A stretch of 64,000 nt of DNA, taken from positions 230,835 through 294,834 of the forward strand of contig NW_004457342.1 of assembly GCF_000313135.1 (NCBI RefSeq). Reading direction: 5' to 3'. The translations under genes were made by a program, and so were the position numbers. This DNA comes from Acanthamoeba castellanii str. Neff. Its lineage: Eukaryota > Discosea > Longamoebia > Acanthamoebidae. How positions within the stretch are numbered: position 1 is the first letter of the stretch; each line of letters opens with the position of its first letter. Shown here piece after piece: positions 43,855 to 54,430 of the stretch. The notes under the pieces were generated by a model that saw only the letters and a program-made list of their open reading frames with translations, searched no databases and had not been told where the DNA came from.

Positions 43855-46198
43855 ATGGCGGCGACGACATCTTCATCGTTTGGGGATGAACTCGCTGGAT
43901 GGTCGATGGATAACACGGTCGGCTGGTTACTGGACTTGCCGGGCCTGCAGCACCGCGAGGCCCTCATGATCCATCTGGTCCAGAACGATTTCGATGGCAC
44001 CAAGCTCGTGCAGCTGTTCCGAACGTGGCAATGGGACTGGGAGCGGGTCCGTGTGGCGGGCGGCGGCGAGGGCGGCGTGCGCCTGGGGGTGAAAGGGAGG
44101 CCGCGTGACCTCGTCTTCAACGAGGCTGATAGCAAGCAGCTCTACTACGAGACCATCCGGCTGTGCGGGTACCCACCTCACCTTCACCTACCGCTAACAG
44201 CTCAGCTCTTCGCCTACGGCGCTCCTTCCCTCTTCTCGTGCCTGAAACGTGAAGCCCCTCTTGTGCTCTTCGCTGAACGTTGGTTGGTGGTCGTGTGCCC
44301 ATACACCACAGGCTTGACCCGGGCATTGTGGCCGAGAGGGAGCTCGATGAAGCCAAGAAGAGGAAGCGCATGGAAGAGGACGATGAGAAGGCAAACCAGA
44401 CCGGCACCGGTGAAGAACAGACAAAGAAGCAACAGCGTGACAAGAGCGGAAAGGAGCGGACGATAATCGTCGTTGACGACGACGACGACGGCGACGGTGT
44501 AGAGAAGGGCAAGGGCGGACGCAACGACTCATCGGTGATGGACCTCACGCAAGACGACGGGGCTGTAGACGAAAAGGAGCGCGACCGCGAGGCGCACAAG
44601 CAGCAGCAAGGCACGAAGGACGCGGACGGCGACGGTGGGAGCGGAGAAAAGAGCCTGCGCGACGTCCTCGTGGAGATGGAGCTGGCCGAGCGTCGCAAGC
44701 GGGAGGAGGAGGAACAGCGCACGCTCGAGGCGATTCGAAGGATGGAAGAGGAGGAGCTCGCGCAAGGCAACGGGGCTGCCGACGAAAAGGAGCGCGACCG
44801 CAAGCAGCAGCAAGGAGAGAAGGGCGAGGACGGCAACGGCGAGGGCCAAGAAAAGAGCCTGCGCGACATTCTCATGGAGATGGAGCTGGCCGAGCGTCGC
44901 AAGCGGGAGGAGGAGGAGCAGAGCACGCTCGAGGTGATCCGCATGATGGAAGAGGAGGAGCGCCTGGCGGCCGAGCAGCGGCGGCTCCAGCGCGAGAAGG
45001 AGGACGAGGAGCGGGCCAAGGACTTTGCGCGACGGATGCTCGAAGAGGAACGCACCCGGGCGCTCGAGGAGCGGAAGAAGCAGGACGACGACACCAAGAA
45101 GATGATCGAGGACATGCTGCGTCTCGAAGCCGAGGAGGAGCGAAAACGGAAGCTCGAGGAGGAGGAAACGTCGGCCCAGATCGCCAAGGAGCTCCAGGCC
45201 AAAGAGGAGGAACTCAAGGAGGGTATGTGTGTGCCTTCGTCTTCCTACGCTGGGGAGGGGGTCTCTCTTGCTGGTGCCACCCCAACTCAATTCTATTTTT
45301 CCGTATCCCTTCCCACAACCAGCACACTGCGAGATCTGCATGGATGACTTCGATCCGATGGACAAGTTCATCATGGGCGAGTGCGGGCACTACTTCTGTC
45401 GAGACTGCGCGCTCGAGTACTTCAAGACCTCGCTCAACGAGTTCCCGATCAAGGTACTGCTCTCCCTCCCGCCTAACAACAACCCTGCGAGGTGCGAGTG
45501 CGTCCCCTTCTTACCCTTTCTGTTTTTTCTTCATCTTTGAAGTGCCCCCACTGCGGAGAAGCGGTGAGCGACGACGCGCTAGAGCTCGTTCTACCGGCTG
45601 ACCTGTTCAAGAAGTACGAAAAGTTCCGGTTCGAGCGTGCGTTGCAGAGCGACAAGGACTTTTGTCGGTGTCTCACTCCCGACTGCGAGAACGGCGTCAT
45701 CATTGCCCGAGATGCCGGTCTGCCAGGTACGTGCTCTCTCTGAGAGTGGAGACCTCGCTCACGGCGGATTACTAACCCCCCCCCCCAACCGACAATGGTC
45801 ATCGCCGATGATGTAGACAAAGCGTGGCAGTGGAAGTGCGACGTGTGCACCAAGAAGTACTGCCTCAAGTGCAACGACGACACGCACGACTCCACGTGCG
45901 AGGCCTACCAGCAGTGGAAAAAGGAGAACGGCATGGCCGATGACAAATTCCAAGAGTTGGTCGACACCGGCGTGCTCAAGCTCTGCCCGCACTGTAACAT
46001 CAGGACGCAAAAGACCGAAGGTACACCCGTTTCCCGTGTGTGTTGCAATGTTTGTGTGTTTCTGAAGGTGTGATGCTGCTTGTGATGGTTCCGTTAGGCT
46101 GTAATTTTATGACTTGCCAGCTGTGCAAGAAGCCCTGGTGCTGGCAGTGTGGTCTCACACACGCGGCGTGTCCTGGAGGCCACAACTCACACAAGTGA
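43855..46198 (+). CDS. SAM - coiled coil - RBR E3 ubiquitin ligase
   Basis: Six or more exons from MAATTSSSFGDELAGW. The N-terminus is SAM-like (WSMDNTVGWLLDLPGL, NDFDGTKLVQLF). A long charged coiled coil follows, with a near-identical block used twice 204 bp apart (KSLRDVLVEMELAERRKREE and KSLRDILMEMELAERRKREE). The RBR module comes last: RING1 CEICMDDFDPMDKF, GHYFCRDC, CPHCGE; an in-between ring with KWQCDVC-like spacing (WKCDVCTKKYCLKC); and RING2 CPHCNIRTQKTEGCNFMTC, KPWCWQCG. The cysteine in GCNFM aligns with the catalytic Cys of HHARI and parkin, so it should form a ubiquitin thioester. The following His, usual in GCNHM, is Phe here. The protein ends soon after RING2 (GGHNSHK), without an Ariadne domain. 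Confidence 0.88.
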
Positions 46199-46253
46199 GC
46201 GCGCGACGAAAGGACGACAACGCTCGAACTCTGCACCCTACCGCGCTGAACTG

Positions 46254-46259
46254 AATAAA
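46254..46259 (+). terminator. polyadenylation signal AATAAA for the RBR ligase gene
   Basis: AATAAA 56 nt after the stop codon in a locally AT-rich stretch. Confidence 0.6.
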
Positions 46260-46491
46260 TTCACATTTCTCCATAGTTTTCTTTTTTCCCTTTTAGAAAC
46301 GTCGCTGGCACTCCTAGACCCTTTCCCAAAGCACTCTAAACTGACAGCTGATGATGACCCTCCATCATCGAGCTCATGGGTTCGTTCCTTGCTGGGGGCT
46401 CAACACCGCGTCGGCGAAAATCAGATGACCACCAGACCAGTGCTTGGCTGCTTCTTGGTGGGCCTTCGCCTGGCGTGCCCAGGCTCAGTGC

Positions 46492-46499
46492 TTTAAATA
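46492..46499 (+). promoter_or_regulatory. TATA-like element TTTAAATA
   Basis: The only clear TATA-like sequence in the 486-bp gap between the RBR gene and the CBS gene. It is about 190 bp upstream of the CBS start codon. An exon with a GTACCA donor near 46590 and an acceptor at 46680 suggests a 5' UTR intron between. Confidence 0.35.
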
Positions 46500-46684
46500 G
46501 GCTCGCCCCGCTTCCCAGTCCACCTACGCATACCTACAAGCGCAAACACACACACTCCAAACACACTCTCATCAGCAAACAACAACAAGAGGTACCACTT
46601 CGGCTCAACGTCTTGGTAAAGTGTGGTGTGGTCTTAGCTCATTTTGATCACACTTAAATTTCATCTTCATCGTTATCAGGGAAC

Positions 46685-48285
46685 ATGAACAAGACGGCGA
46701 GAGAACTCGTGAGCGGGCAGCAGGTGGAGTGGGTCCGCCCCGACGACCTCGTGGACCAGGCCTTCCAGAAGATGGCCAAGCACGACCTCACCGCGCTGCC
46801 CGTCGTCGAGCCCTCTACCGGTACCTCCTCGCTTCACCCAACACGCTCGCCCGCTGCTCTTGGTGGGCCTCATTGGTGTCCATGGCTGTCCAGGAACCGC
46901 GCCGGGCGCCATTAAGGGATTTGTTGACGTTGTAGACCTGGTATGCTATGCACATCCTCAAGTGACCAAGTGCTTCTCACCTGATCTCGTCCCTTGTTTA
47001 TTAAGGTGGCGTTCTTGGCCAACGTGGGCACTCGCATCATGACCAACCCGTATGGTGCGGGAGAGTCGCGCAGTATCGCCACCGACGACGTGGCCATCCT
47101 CCACAGGCGCTCCAAGGAGTTCAGGATCACCAACACGGTTGAGATCAGTGGTACGAGCACCCATCCTTGGACCTTGGTGCTGTGCCAGCGCACACGAACT
47201 AAACTAAACAATATTTCTCATATCTCACACTGCCACAAAGACTACTGCAAGCGCAATCCGCTGCACAAAGTGAACCAGAACATGAGCACCAAAGACCTCA
47301 TCAATTTCTTCGGCAAGTCCAACGAATACATCCACCGGTATCGCGCCAATGCTCTACGCTGAGAGATGTTGCGTGGGCGCTTATTTGCATCGCTTGCTAA
47401 CAACCCCGCCACCAGCGTTGCCGTTGTGGACGATAACCACAACCTGATCGGGGTGCTTACCCAGTCGATGCTCCTCCGCTGCATCCATGGCGATCTCTCT
47501 CAGATGCGCGAGATCAAGTACGTGCTCTCCTCCCAATTTCCCTCTCCCCGCTTCCTCTACCGACCATGATGGGAGACTCACCACAATCCGAATTGTTTGC
47601 CTCATCAGCGACCTCAAGGCCGGATCGCTCCGCATGACCGAAGTGAACAAGCTGGCCACGGTGCCTGCGGACATGGTCGCTTTCGATGCCTTCATGACGA
47701 TGCATAAGGTGCGCCTTCCGTTCGGCCTTCTTGAGCTTCGAAGACGTTTGTTGCCGAGGATGTCTGACCTTATCTCTGATCTTCACTCTGCTTCAGGAGG
47801 GCTTGTCCTCACTGGCCGTCGTTTCCGGCAACGGTGAGATCTTCGAGAACATTTCCGCGACTGACCTCAAGGTTCCTCCTTCATCTTCGCCGCGGCTGCT
47901 TGCTTTCTGGCTCCCTGTTTGGCTCAATCCTTCCTCTTTCTCTTGTGGCCCTTCCGCCTCGTCAGGGAGCCCTTACCGATTTCAAGCGCTTGCTGCTGTC
48001 GGTGCGGGACTACCTCGCCGTCACTCGCGCAGTTGTCATTGGCAAGAAGAGGGCCGAAGGTGCGTGTGCTTTGCCTTCCTGTATCGCGCCAATCAGGCTC
48101 ACCCCTGTTTCCCTCTCTATCTAGGGCTGGTGTACTGCGAAAGGGAAAAGTCTTTGGTGGAGGTGATGAACCGGATCAACGAGACCAGGGTGCACCGCCT
48201 CTACGTGGTCGACGAGCAAAGGAAGCCCGTAGGCGTGGTCTCCCTCACCGACATCTGCCATAGCCTGCAGCGTGTGATTGCTTAG
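46685..48285 (+). CDS. Four-CBS-domain protein, AMPK-gamma/SNF4-like
   Basis: About nine exons. The start MNKTARELVSGQQVEW is placed just after a splice acceptor, so an upstream non-coding exon is likely. CBS motifs recur four times: AFQKMAKHDLTALPVV, NPATSVAVVDDNHNLIGVLT, AFMTMHKEGLSSLAVV and NRINETRVHRLYVVDEQRKP, followed by VGVVSLTDICHSLQRVIA at the end. Four CBS repeats make two Bateman modules, which bind adenine nucleotides in the gamma subunit of AMP-activated kinase. Length (about 330 residues) and the ending, SLTDI-x-x-x-L, fit that family, but a stand-alone CBS protein is possible. A separate upstream exon could add an N-terminal extension I have not seen. Confidence 0.7.
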
Positions 48286-48321
48286 ACCGTCCTTTTGAGC
48301 TGCTGTTTACAGGCCAGAACC

Positions 48322-48327
48322 AATAAA
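48322..48327 (+). terminator. polyadenylation signal AATAAA for the CBS gene
   Basis: AATAAA 36 nt after the stop codon at 48285. The remaining sequence up to 48772 shows no gene and should contain the promoter of the receptor kinase. Confidence 0.6.
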
Positions 48328-48772
48328 GAAACAACACGATGTGGTCATCACTTCGTGGCCAACGTTCGTTGGTTAGTTTGTTTGTTTATTCGTCATTCCT
48401 GCGGAGAAAGTGGCCAAGAAAAGTGAGGAAATGCAAAAATCATCTTCGTTTTGACCAGTCAGACAGCAGCCGTCGCTGTGATCCTAGGGCCATAAAAAGA
48501 GAGGCCTAAAAGTAGTTACTTGCACAGTTATTCCTCCGAAGGAATGGGAACAAAAGATTAGGAGATGATACCCACCACTTATGCGTACGGTCTTTCCCGC
48601 TACCACTCTGGTTGTGGTGTTGGGAGGGCGGCAGAATCCGGCGGTAGTGACCACCCACCACTTGCACACGATGGACCCCCCCCGCGCGGAGATGACCGAA
48701 CAAGTGCCGCACAACAAGTGTGTCCGTTTTCTCTTGTGCGTTCGCAACACAAACGAAGGAAGGTGACGAAGG

Positions 48773-51700
48773 ATGGTGCGCGATTCTTATGACCCCATAC
48801 CGCTGGTTTGGCTGGCTCTGGTGGTGGTCGTCGGGTGGTCGCACTGCGGCCAGGCTTCGTTCGAGCTTACGGTGATGCACACCGGCACGACCTACGCGCA
48901 GGTAACGGCCGTGGACCTCTTCAACAGCGCCTGCGAGCCGGTCAACGGCACCTACCGCTCGACGCAAGGCGCCGACCCGTGCCTGGGCGGCTTCGACCGA
49001 CGGAGCACGCTCATCGAGACCGTGCGCGCCACGGCCGCCAACTCGATGCTTGTCGACGCGGGCTGTTTCTTCACCGGTTCGCTCTTTTGGTACCTGTACA
49101 ACTCAACCGTCTTGACCAAGTACCACAGTCAGCTGGGCTACCAGGGCATGGCCGTGAGCCTCTTCGAGTTTGTCAACAGCGTCGAGTCGCTGGCCTACTT
49201 CGTCGAGACCCTCGGGAACGACACGGCGGTGCTGGCGGCCAACCTGGAGAACAAGGACCAGGACCCCCGGCTGGTCAACGCCACGATCGGAGTCAACGCC
49301 GTCTTCACCTTCGGCACCGAGAAGGTGGGCTACGCGGCCACCACCATCGCCGACATGGCCCCGCTCTTCGCCAACACCTACCAGCTCAACTCCTCGTCCG
49401 AGCTCGAGGGAATCCTCAAGGCCGTGGGCAAGCTGCAGAACCAGGGGGTCAACAAGATCGTCGTCACGCTCAGCGGCGTCGGCGTGCTCGACTCGGTGCT
49501 CAAGTACGTGCTCGGAATTGACATCGTCGTGCTCCGCGACGTCTACTACGCCAACCCGGTCATGAACGCAACCGTGCCGGACTTCGACCAGCCCGCCGGT
49601 CCGTACCCCCGCGTGGTCTACACGCTGTGGGGACAGCCGGTGCTCATCGTGGGCTCCGGTCGCTACGGCAAGAACCTGGGCGTGCTCAACGTCACCTTCG
49701 ACGACAACGGGGTCATCACGTCGTGGAACGGCAACTCGATCCAGCTCTCCGACGCGATCGCCGCCAACGACACCATCCACCAGGAGATCGTGCAGGACTA
49801 CAACAACGTGCAGGACTCCCTCGGCACGGTGGTCGGCCGCGCGGCATTCGAGATCCAGTACGAGCACCGATGCCTGTTCGGCGAGTGCGCCATCGGTGAC
49901 TGGGCGGTGGACGGCCTTCGCGGGGTGGGCCAGACGCAGATTGGCATCGTCAACGGCGACACCATGAGCGGACCCTTCGCGCGGGGAAACATCACGCTCG
50001 GCGACCAGCTGCTCACCTTCCCTTACGGCGGCCAGGACCAGCTGTGGACCTTCTCGCTCGGGGGCGCGCACCTGCTCGAGGCCCTCGAGCACGGCCTCTC
50101 GCTCGCCGACAACACGGCCCCGCCGGGTTCCAACTTCGGCCGCTTCCCTCAGGTCTCGGGCCTGCGGTTCACCTGGAACGCCTACGAAGCCGTGGGCACG
50201 CGCGTGGTCGACGCCTGGGTCGAGGTCAGCCGTGGCACCTGGCGGCTGCTCGACCCCAACACCTCCTACTCGGTCACGACCATCGACTACCTCGGCCGGG
50301 GCGGCGACGGCTACAGCGTGTTCGTCGACCACGCGCAGGGTGTGGTCAACTCGGAGAAGTTCCTGCTCGACCCTCTGCTCGCGGCTCTCAACGACTCACT
50401 CCATTCGAGCCCGCTCAGCGTGCGGGTCGATGGCCGCATCACCGCCACCAACCTCACGCGCCGCACGTGCTTCTCCTCGGCAAATGGCACCGTCTGCAGC
50501 GGCAACGGCTACTGCTATCGCGGCGCCTGCGTGTGCACCACCGTCGGAGCCTCGGGCAATCTCTGCGTCATGTCATCCTCGTCGGCCTCATCCGACTCGC
50601 TGTCCTCCGCGGCCGTGGTCGGGATCGTGTTTGGTGCCGTCGTGCCCCTGCTCCTCGTGCTCATGGTGGCCGTCGCTGCGGGCGCGGTGGTGATCCCGCT
50701 GGCCGTGGCCCGGCGGAGGCGCGGCGGCGCGGAGGAGTGGCTGATCGACTTCGACGAGCTGGAGCGCGGCGAGCTGCTGGGCCAGGGCAGCTATGGCGAG
50801 GTGTACAAGGGCCTGTGGAAGGGCACCGAAGTGGCCATCAAGACCATCGGCCACGGCGCGGCCGCGATGGGCCGCGAGGGCCTGCGGGCGTTCGGGGACG
50901 AGGTGCGAGTCATGAGCCGTCTGCGGCACCCCAACGTGGTCCTCTTCATGGCCGCCTGCACGCGACCGCCGCGTCTGTGCATCGTGATGGAGTTCATGGC
51001 GCTCGGGTCGCTCTACGACCTGCTCCAGAACGAGCTCATACCGGACATTCCCCACGGCCTCAAGTTCAAGATGGCCTACCAGGCGGCCAAGGGCATGCAC
51101 TTCCTCCACTCGTCGGGCATCGTGCACCGCGACCTCAAGTCGCTCAACCTGCTCCTCGACGCCAAGTGGAATGTCAAGGTACCGTTGTCGTCTTCATCTT
51201 CAGCTCGCTTTTTCGTTCGTTCTTTCTTCAAACCAAACAATTAATAATTGGTCTCTCACATGTGCCACGCGAATCAGGTGAGCGACTTTGGCCTCACGGG
51301 CTTCAAGGACTCGGTCAAGCGCAAGGACGAGACCCTGGCGCTCGGCAGCGTGCCGTGGATGGCGCCCGAGCTGCTCCTCGAGGAGGCCGACGACGTGGAC
51401 TTTGTGCTGTGCGACGTTTACAGCTTCGGTATCATCCTGTGGGAGATTCTCAGCACGGAGGTCCCCTACGAGGGCCTGACCGCGGCTCAGGTGGCCATCG
51501 CCGTCATCCGGGACGATCTGCGGCCGGACATGGCCTGCGTAGCGACGGCCGGCCCGCCCGATGGTACCATCCGCGACTACGTGCGGCTCATGACCGAGTG
51601 CTGGCACCGCGACAAGACCCTGCGGCCCGTGTTCCTCGACATCATGAGCCGCCTCACCTCCATCGGCGAGACCCAGGGCAACTATCTTAGCAGCACGCAC

Positions 51701-53395
51701 ACGGCCACGAGCAGCAGCAGAAGTACCAGCCTCCACCTGCGCGACCACTATACCACCGGCAGCGGCAGCATCGGCAGCATCGACTTTGACAGCAGCCGGC
51801 ACCTGCAGAGGGAGCGATCGGTCGGTCCCGATTCTTCGTTCCACACCGGCAGCACCACCTCATCAGCGCCGTCTCAGCACCACCAGCTGCGGGCCGGTGC
51901 AGCTGCCGCGCCGCCGCGAGAGAACGTGTGCTTTGCGGTGAGCGACCTCGCGCGGCTCAACGAGCTGTGGACGGCCGATCCGGCTGCAGCCAGTAAGGCC
52001 ATCGCCGCCTACTCTTCGCTGGTACGGAGGCACGCCGAGGCCTGCGGGGCGTACATCTTCTCACGGTCGACTCTTCACAGCGGCGGCACCTTCTTGCTGG
52101 CCTTTGCGCAGCCGACCCAGGCGGCCGCCTTTGCGCTGGCAGTACAGAGCGACGTGCGCGCCAAGGGCTGGAGCGCGACCATTCGCTCGCGGGTCAGCCT
52201 GGCCTACCACCCCGAACGGGCCAGGGCGCCTGTCGACGACCACCTGCATACGGGCTACCTGGCCAAGGACTACGAGCAGGCGTGCCAGCTCAACGTGCAG
52301 TGCCCTTTCGGGGCCGTCATCTGCTCCACCGAGTTTGCTGAGCGCCTCCAGCAGCAGCACGACGCCAGCCCTCCGAGCTTCACGCCGTTCGACGATGTCG
52401 TGCTTCTCGGCGACTCATCGGAGCAGCTGGACAATGCCGACCTGCCTGACGACGGCAGCATCGACGAGTACGAGATAGGTCTGTGCTCATCCAATGCCTG
52501 TCCGTGGATCATCAACTCAGCCAGTCTGACGCTGGGCGGCACCATTCTGGGCGAGGGCAACTACGGCCAGGTCACCGAGGCCCTCTTTGCCCCAGCGACT
52601 GCCCTGCGGGAGCCCTTCCCCTGCTCCTCCTCCTCCTCTTCGTCGTCGTCGTCGTCGCTCGTGCAGAGGAGAGTCGCCGTTAAGCGGCTTTTCCGCCACA
52701 GGCTAGACGACGGCGGCATGCTCAACCTGCGCAAGGAGGCGGCCATTCTCAGCGGCATCGATCACCCCAACGTCGTCAAGCTCATCGGACTCTCCATCGC
52801 CGACGACCGGCTGATGCTCGTCATGGAGCTCGTGCCCCGCGGTAGCCTGCGCTCCGTCCTCTCATCGACCAAGGAGTCGTCGGCCCACCTGCTCAGCTGG
52901 CCGCAGAAGCTGTCGTTCCTGCGGGACGCCGCCCTGGGCATCGCGCACCTGCACTCGAGGCAGATCCTGCACCGCGACGTCAAGTCGTCCAACCTTCTCG
53001 TGGACGACAACATGACCGTCAAGGTGGCCGACTTTGGCTTCGCCACGACCAAGGTCGACAACGGCACCATGACCCGCTGCGGCACGCCATCGTGGACGGC
53101 CCCCGAGATCCTCTCGCCACCGACCGGTGGCACCAAGACTCGATACACGGAGAAGGCCGACGTGTACTCGTTCGGGATCGTCATGTGGGAAGTGCTCACC
53201 CAGGAGTTGCCCTACCACGACCAAGACGTGATGCAGGTGGCCATGGAGGTGTTGGGCGGCGGCCGACCACCGGTGCCACCGGACTGTGCTGAAGGCTTCA
53301 GCCAGCTCATGCAGAGCTGCTGGCACCAAGATCCCCAACAGCGGCCTGACATGAACGCAGTTGTGATGGCGCTCAGCACAGAGTGTGATGTCTGA
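48773..53395 (+). CDS. Receptor with pseudo-5'-nucleotidase ectodomain, kinase, cyclase-like domain and second kinase
   Basis: Two exons (48773-51178, 51278-53395), 1,507 residues. Signal peptide PLVWLALVVVVGWSHC. The ectodomain (about 30-570) follows the 5'-nucleotidase fold of CD73/UshA: FELTVMHTG, LVDAGCFFTGSLFWYLY, YQGMAVSLFEF, CLFGECAIGDW, FPYGGQDQ and GGDGY. Every metal ligand I can align is replaced: DVH is TTY, DAGDQ is DAGCF, GNHEF is SLFEF, GGHS is lost. Two aromatics at the adenosine-clamp positions remain as Tyr (about 418 and 514). An EGF-like module (CSGNGYCYRGACVC) and a transmembrane helix follow. Kinase 1 is TKL type (GQGSYGEVY, VAIK, HRDLKSLNLL, VSDFGL). A class III cyclase-like domain (51.92-52.4 kb) keeps one metal Asp (FAVSDL) but loses the second and the VN-x-AAR motif. 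Kinase 2 is complete (VAVKRL, HRDVKSSNLL, VADFGF). Confidence 0.85.
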
Positions 53396-54430
53396 ACAAA
53401 AACCATTAAACCCTTGCCTGGGGGCGACACACTACACACCCCAAGTGCCCTTGCCTCTTCGCTTCTTCTCGTCGGTGCTTGTAGGGACTGCAGGGGTGAG
53501 CGCTCAAGAACCAAAGGAGAAGGAAAGCTCTCCGCAAGAAAATTGTGAAAAAAGGTGATTTTCTTGCGGATTGCTGGTCGTTTGATTCGATTTTGATGTG
53601 GTGAAGCTGAGTCCGCAAGTACCCGCCGGTGGAAGAACACACCACCAGCTCCCCATCATCATTGTACGCCTTCGGCCTTGATTGCCGACCTTGCTGCACG
53701 CATTGTTTGATGGCGCTGTACAGCCAGGTGCAAGCTGAACTGTACTACTCGAACGCCGACACATGCTCTTCGGCGAGAGACATCCTCACTAAGGGAATTA
53801 CGCTGGCGGCTTTGCGCTTAGGCTCGCCCAGCTGCGCCGCCACAGACAGGACAGGATCCCCACCCCCCCTTGCGGGCCCGCCAACCACAGGAGTGAAAAT
53901 TATACGCGCCGCTTTGCGTGCGGCTCTGTGCTGCACCCAATGCGAGGCACGACGACACTCCCTCTTGGAGGACTGGACTGTCTGTTTCTTTCGCCCTCAG
54001 CTGGTTCTCGCGAGACAGCAGTTAACACGACGATGATGCTGGGCAGGTCACAGGGCGTGTTAATGATGCTGGTAGACCCGACGGGCACAATTTGGCCTCC
54101 TTTTAGGTGCACCGGTGCTGGGCAAGAGTCTTAACGATCATCGACTTGACAACAGTCCTTTCGGTCACCCAAAGGTGGCCGATGGAGGACCAAAACTGGC
54201 AGTTAGTTTTCGGCCACACCACCTGCGACCGGGTTCGCTGTGCCGCGAACACCTGGTGATGTCCGCATTGGCTGAAAGAAGTGTCCTGACAGTTCTGTTC
54301 GTTCTCTGATCGCCGGCAGACGACGTTTCTTTGCAAGAACAAACCCGACCACCTTCACAACACTACGCACCGAAGCAGCAAGCAAGAAGCCGCTCGTCAC
54401 TCAAGCCACAGACCACGCTCAGCCACCATC
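53396..54430. other. intergenic between the two receptor genes
   Basis: About 1 kb. It contains a perfect 13-bp inverted repeat and a plus-strand frame of 135 codons (53629-54036) without family resemblance or a clear codon bias, which I do not call as a gene. The promoter of the second receptor gene must be in the right part; no TATA box is clear. Confidence 0.4.
53531..53570. repeat. perfect 13-bp inverted repeat with 14-nt loop
   Basis: TCCGCAAGAAAAT (53531-53543) pairs with ATTTTCTTGCGGA (53558-53570). It lies 136 bp after the stop codon of the first receptor gene and could form an RNA or DNA hairpin. Confidence 0.95.

Noticed and set aside
53629..54036. 135-codon plus-strand frame between the receptor genes
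   Set aside because: No family resemblance, mixed codon use, and overlapping frames of similar length on the other strand.
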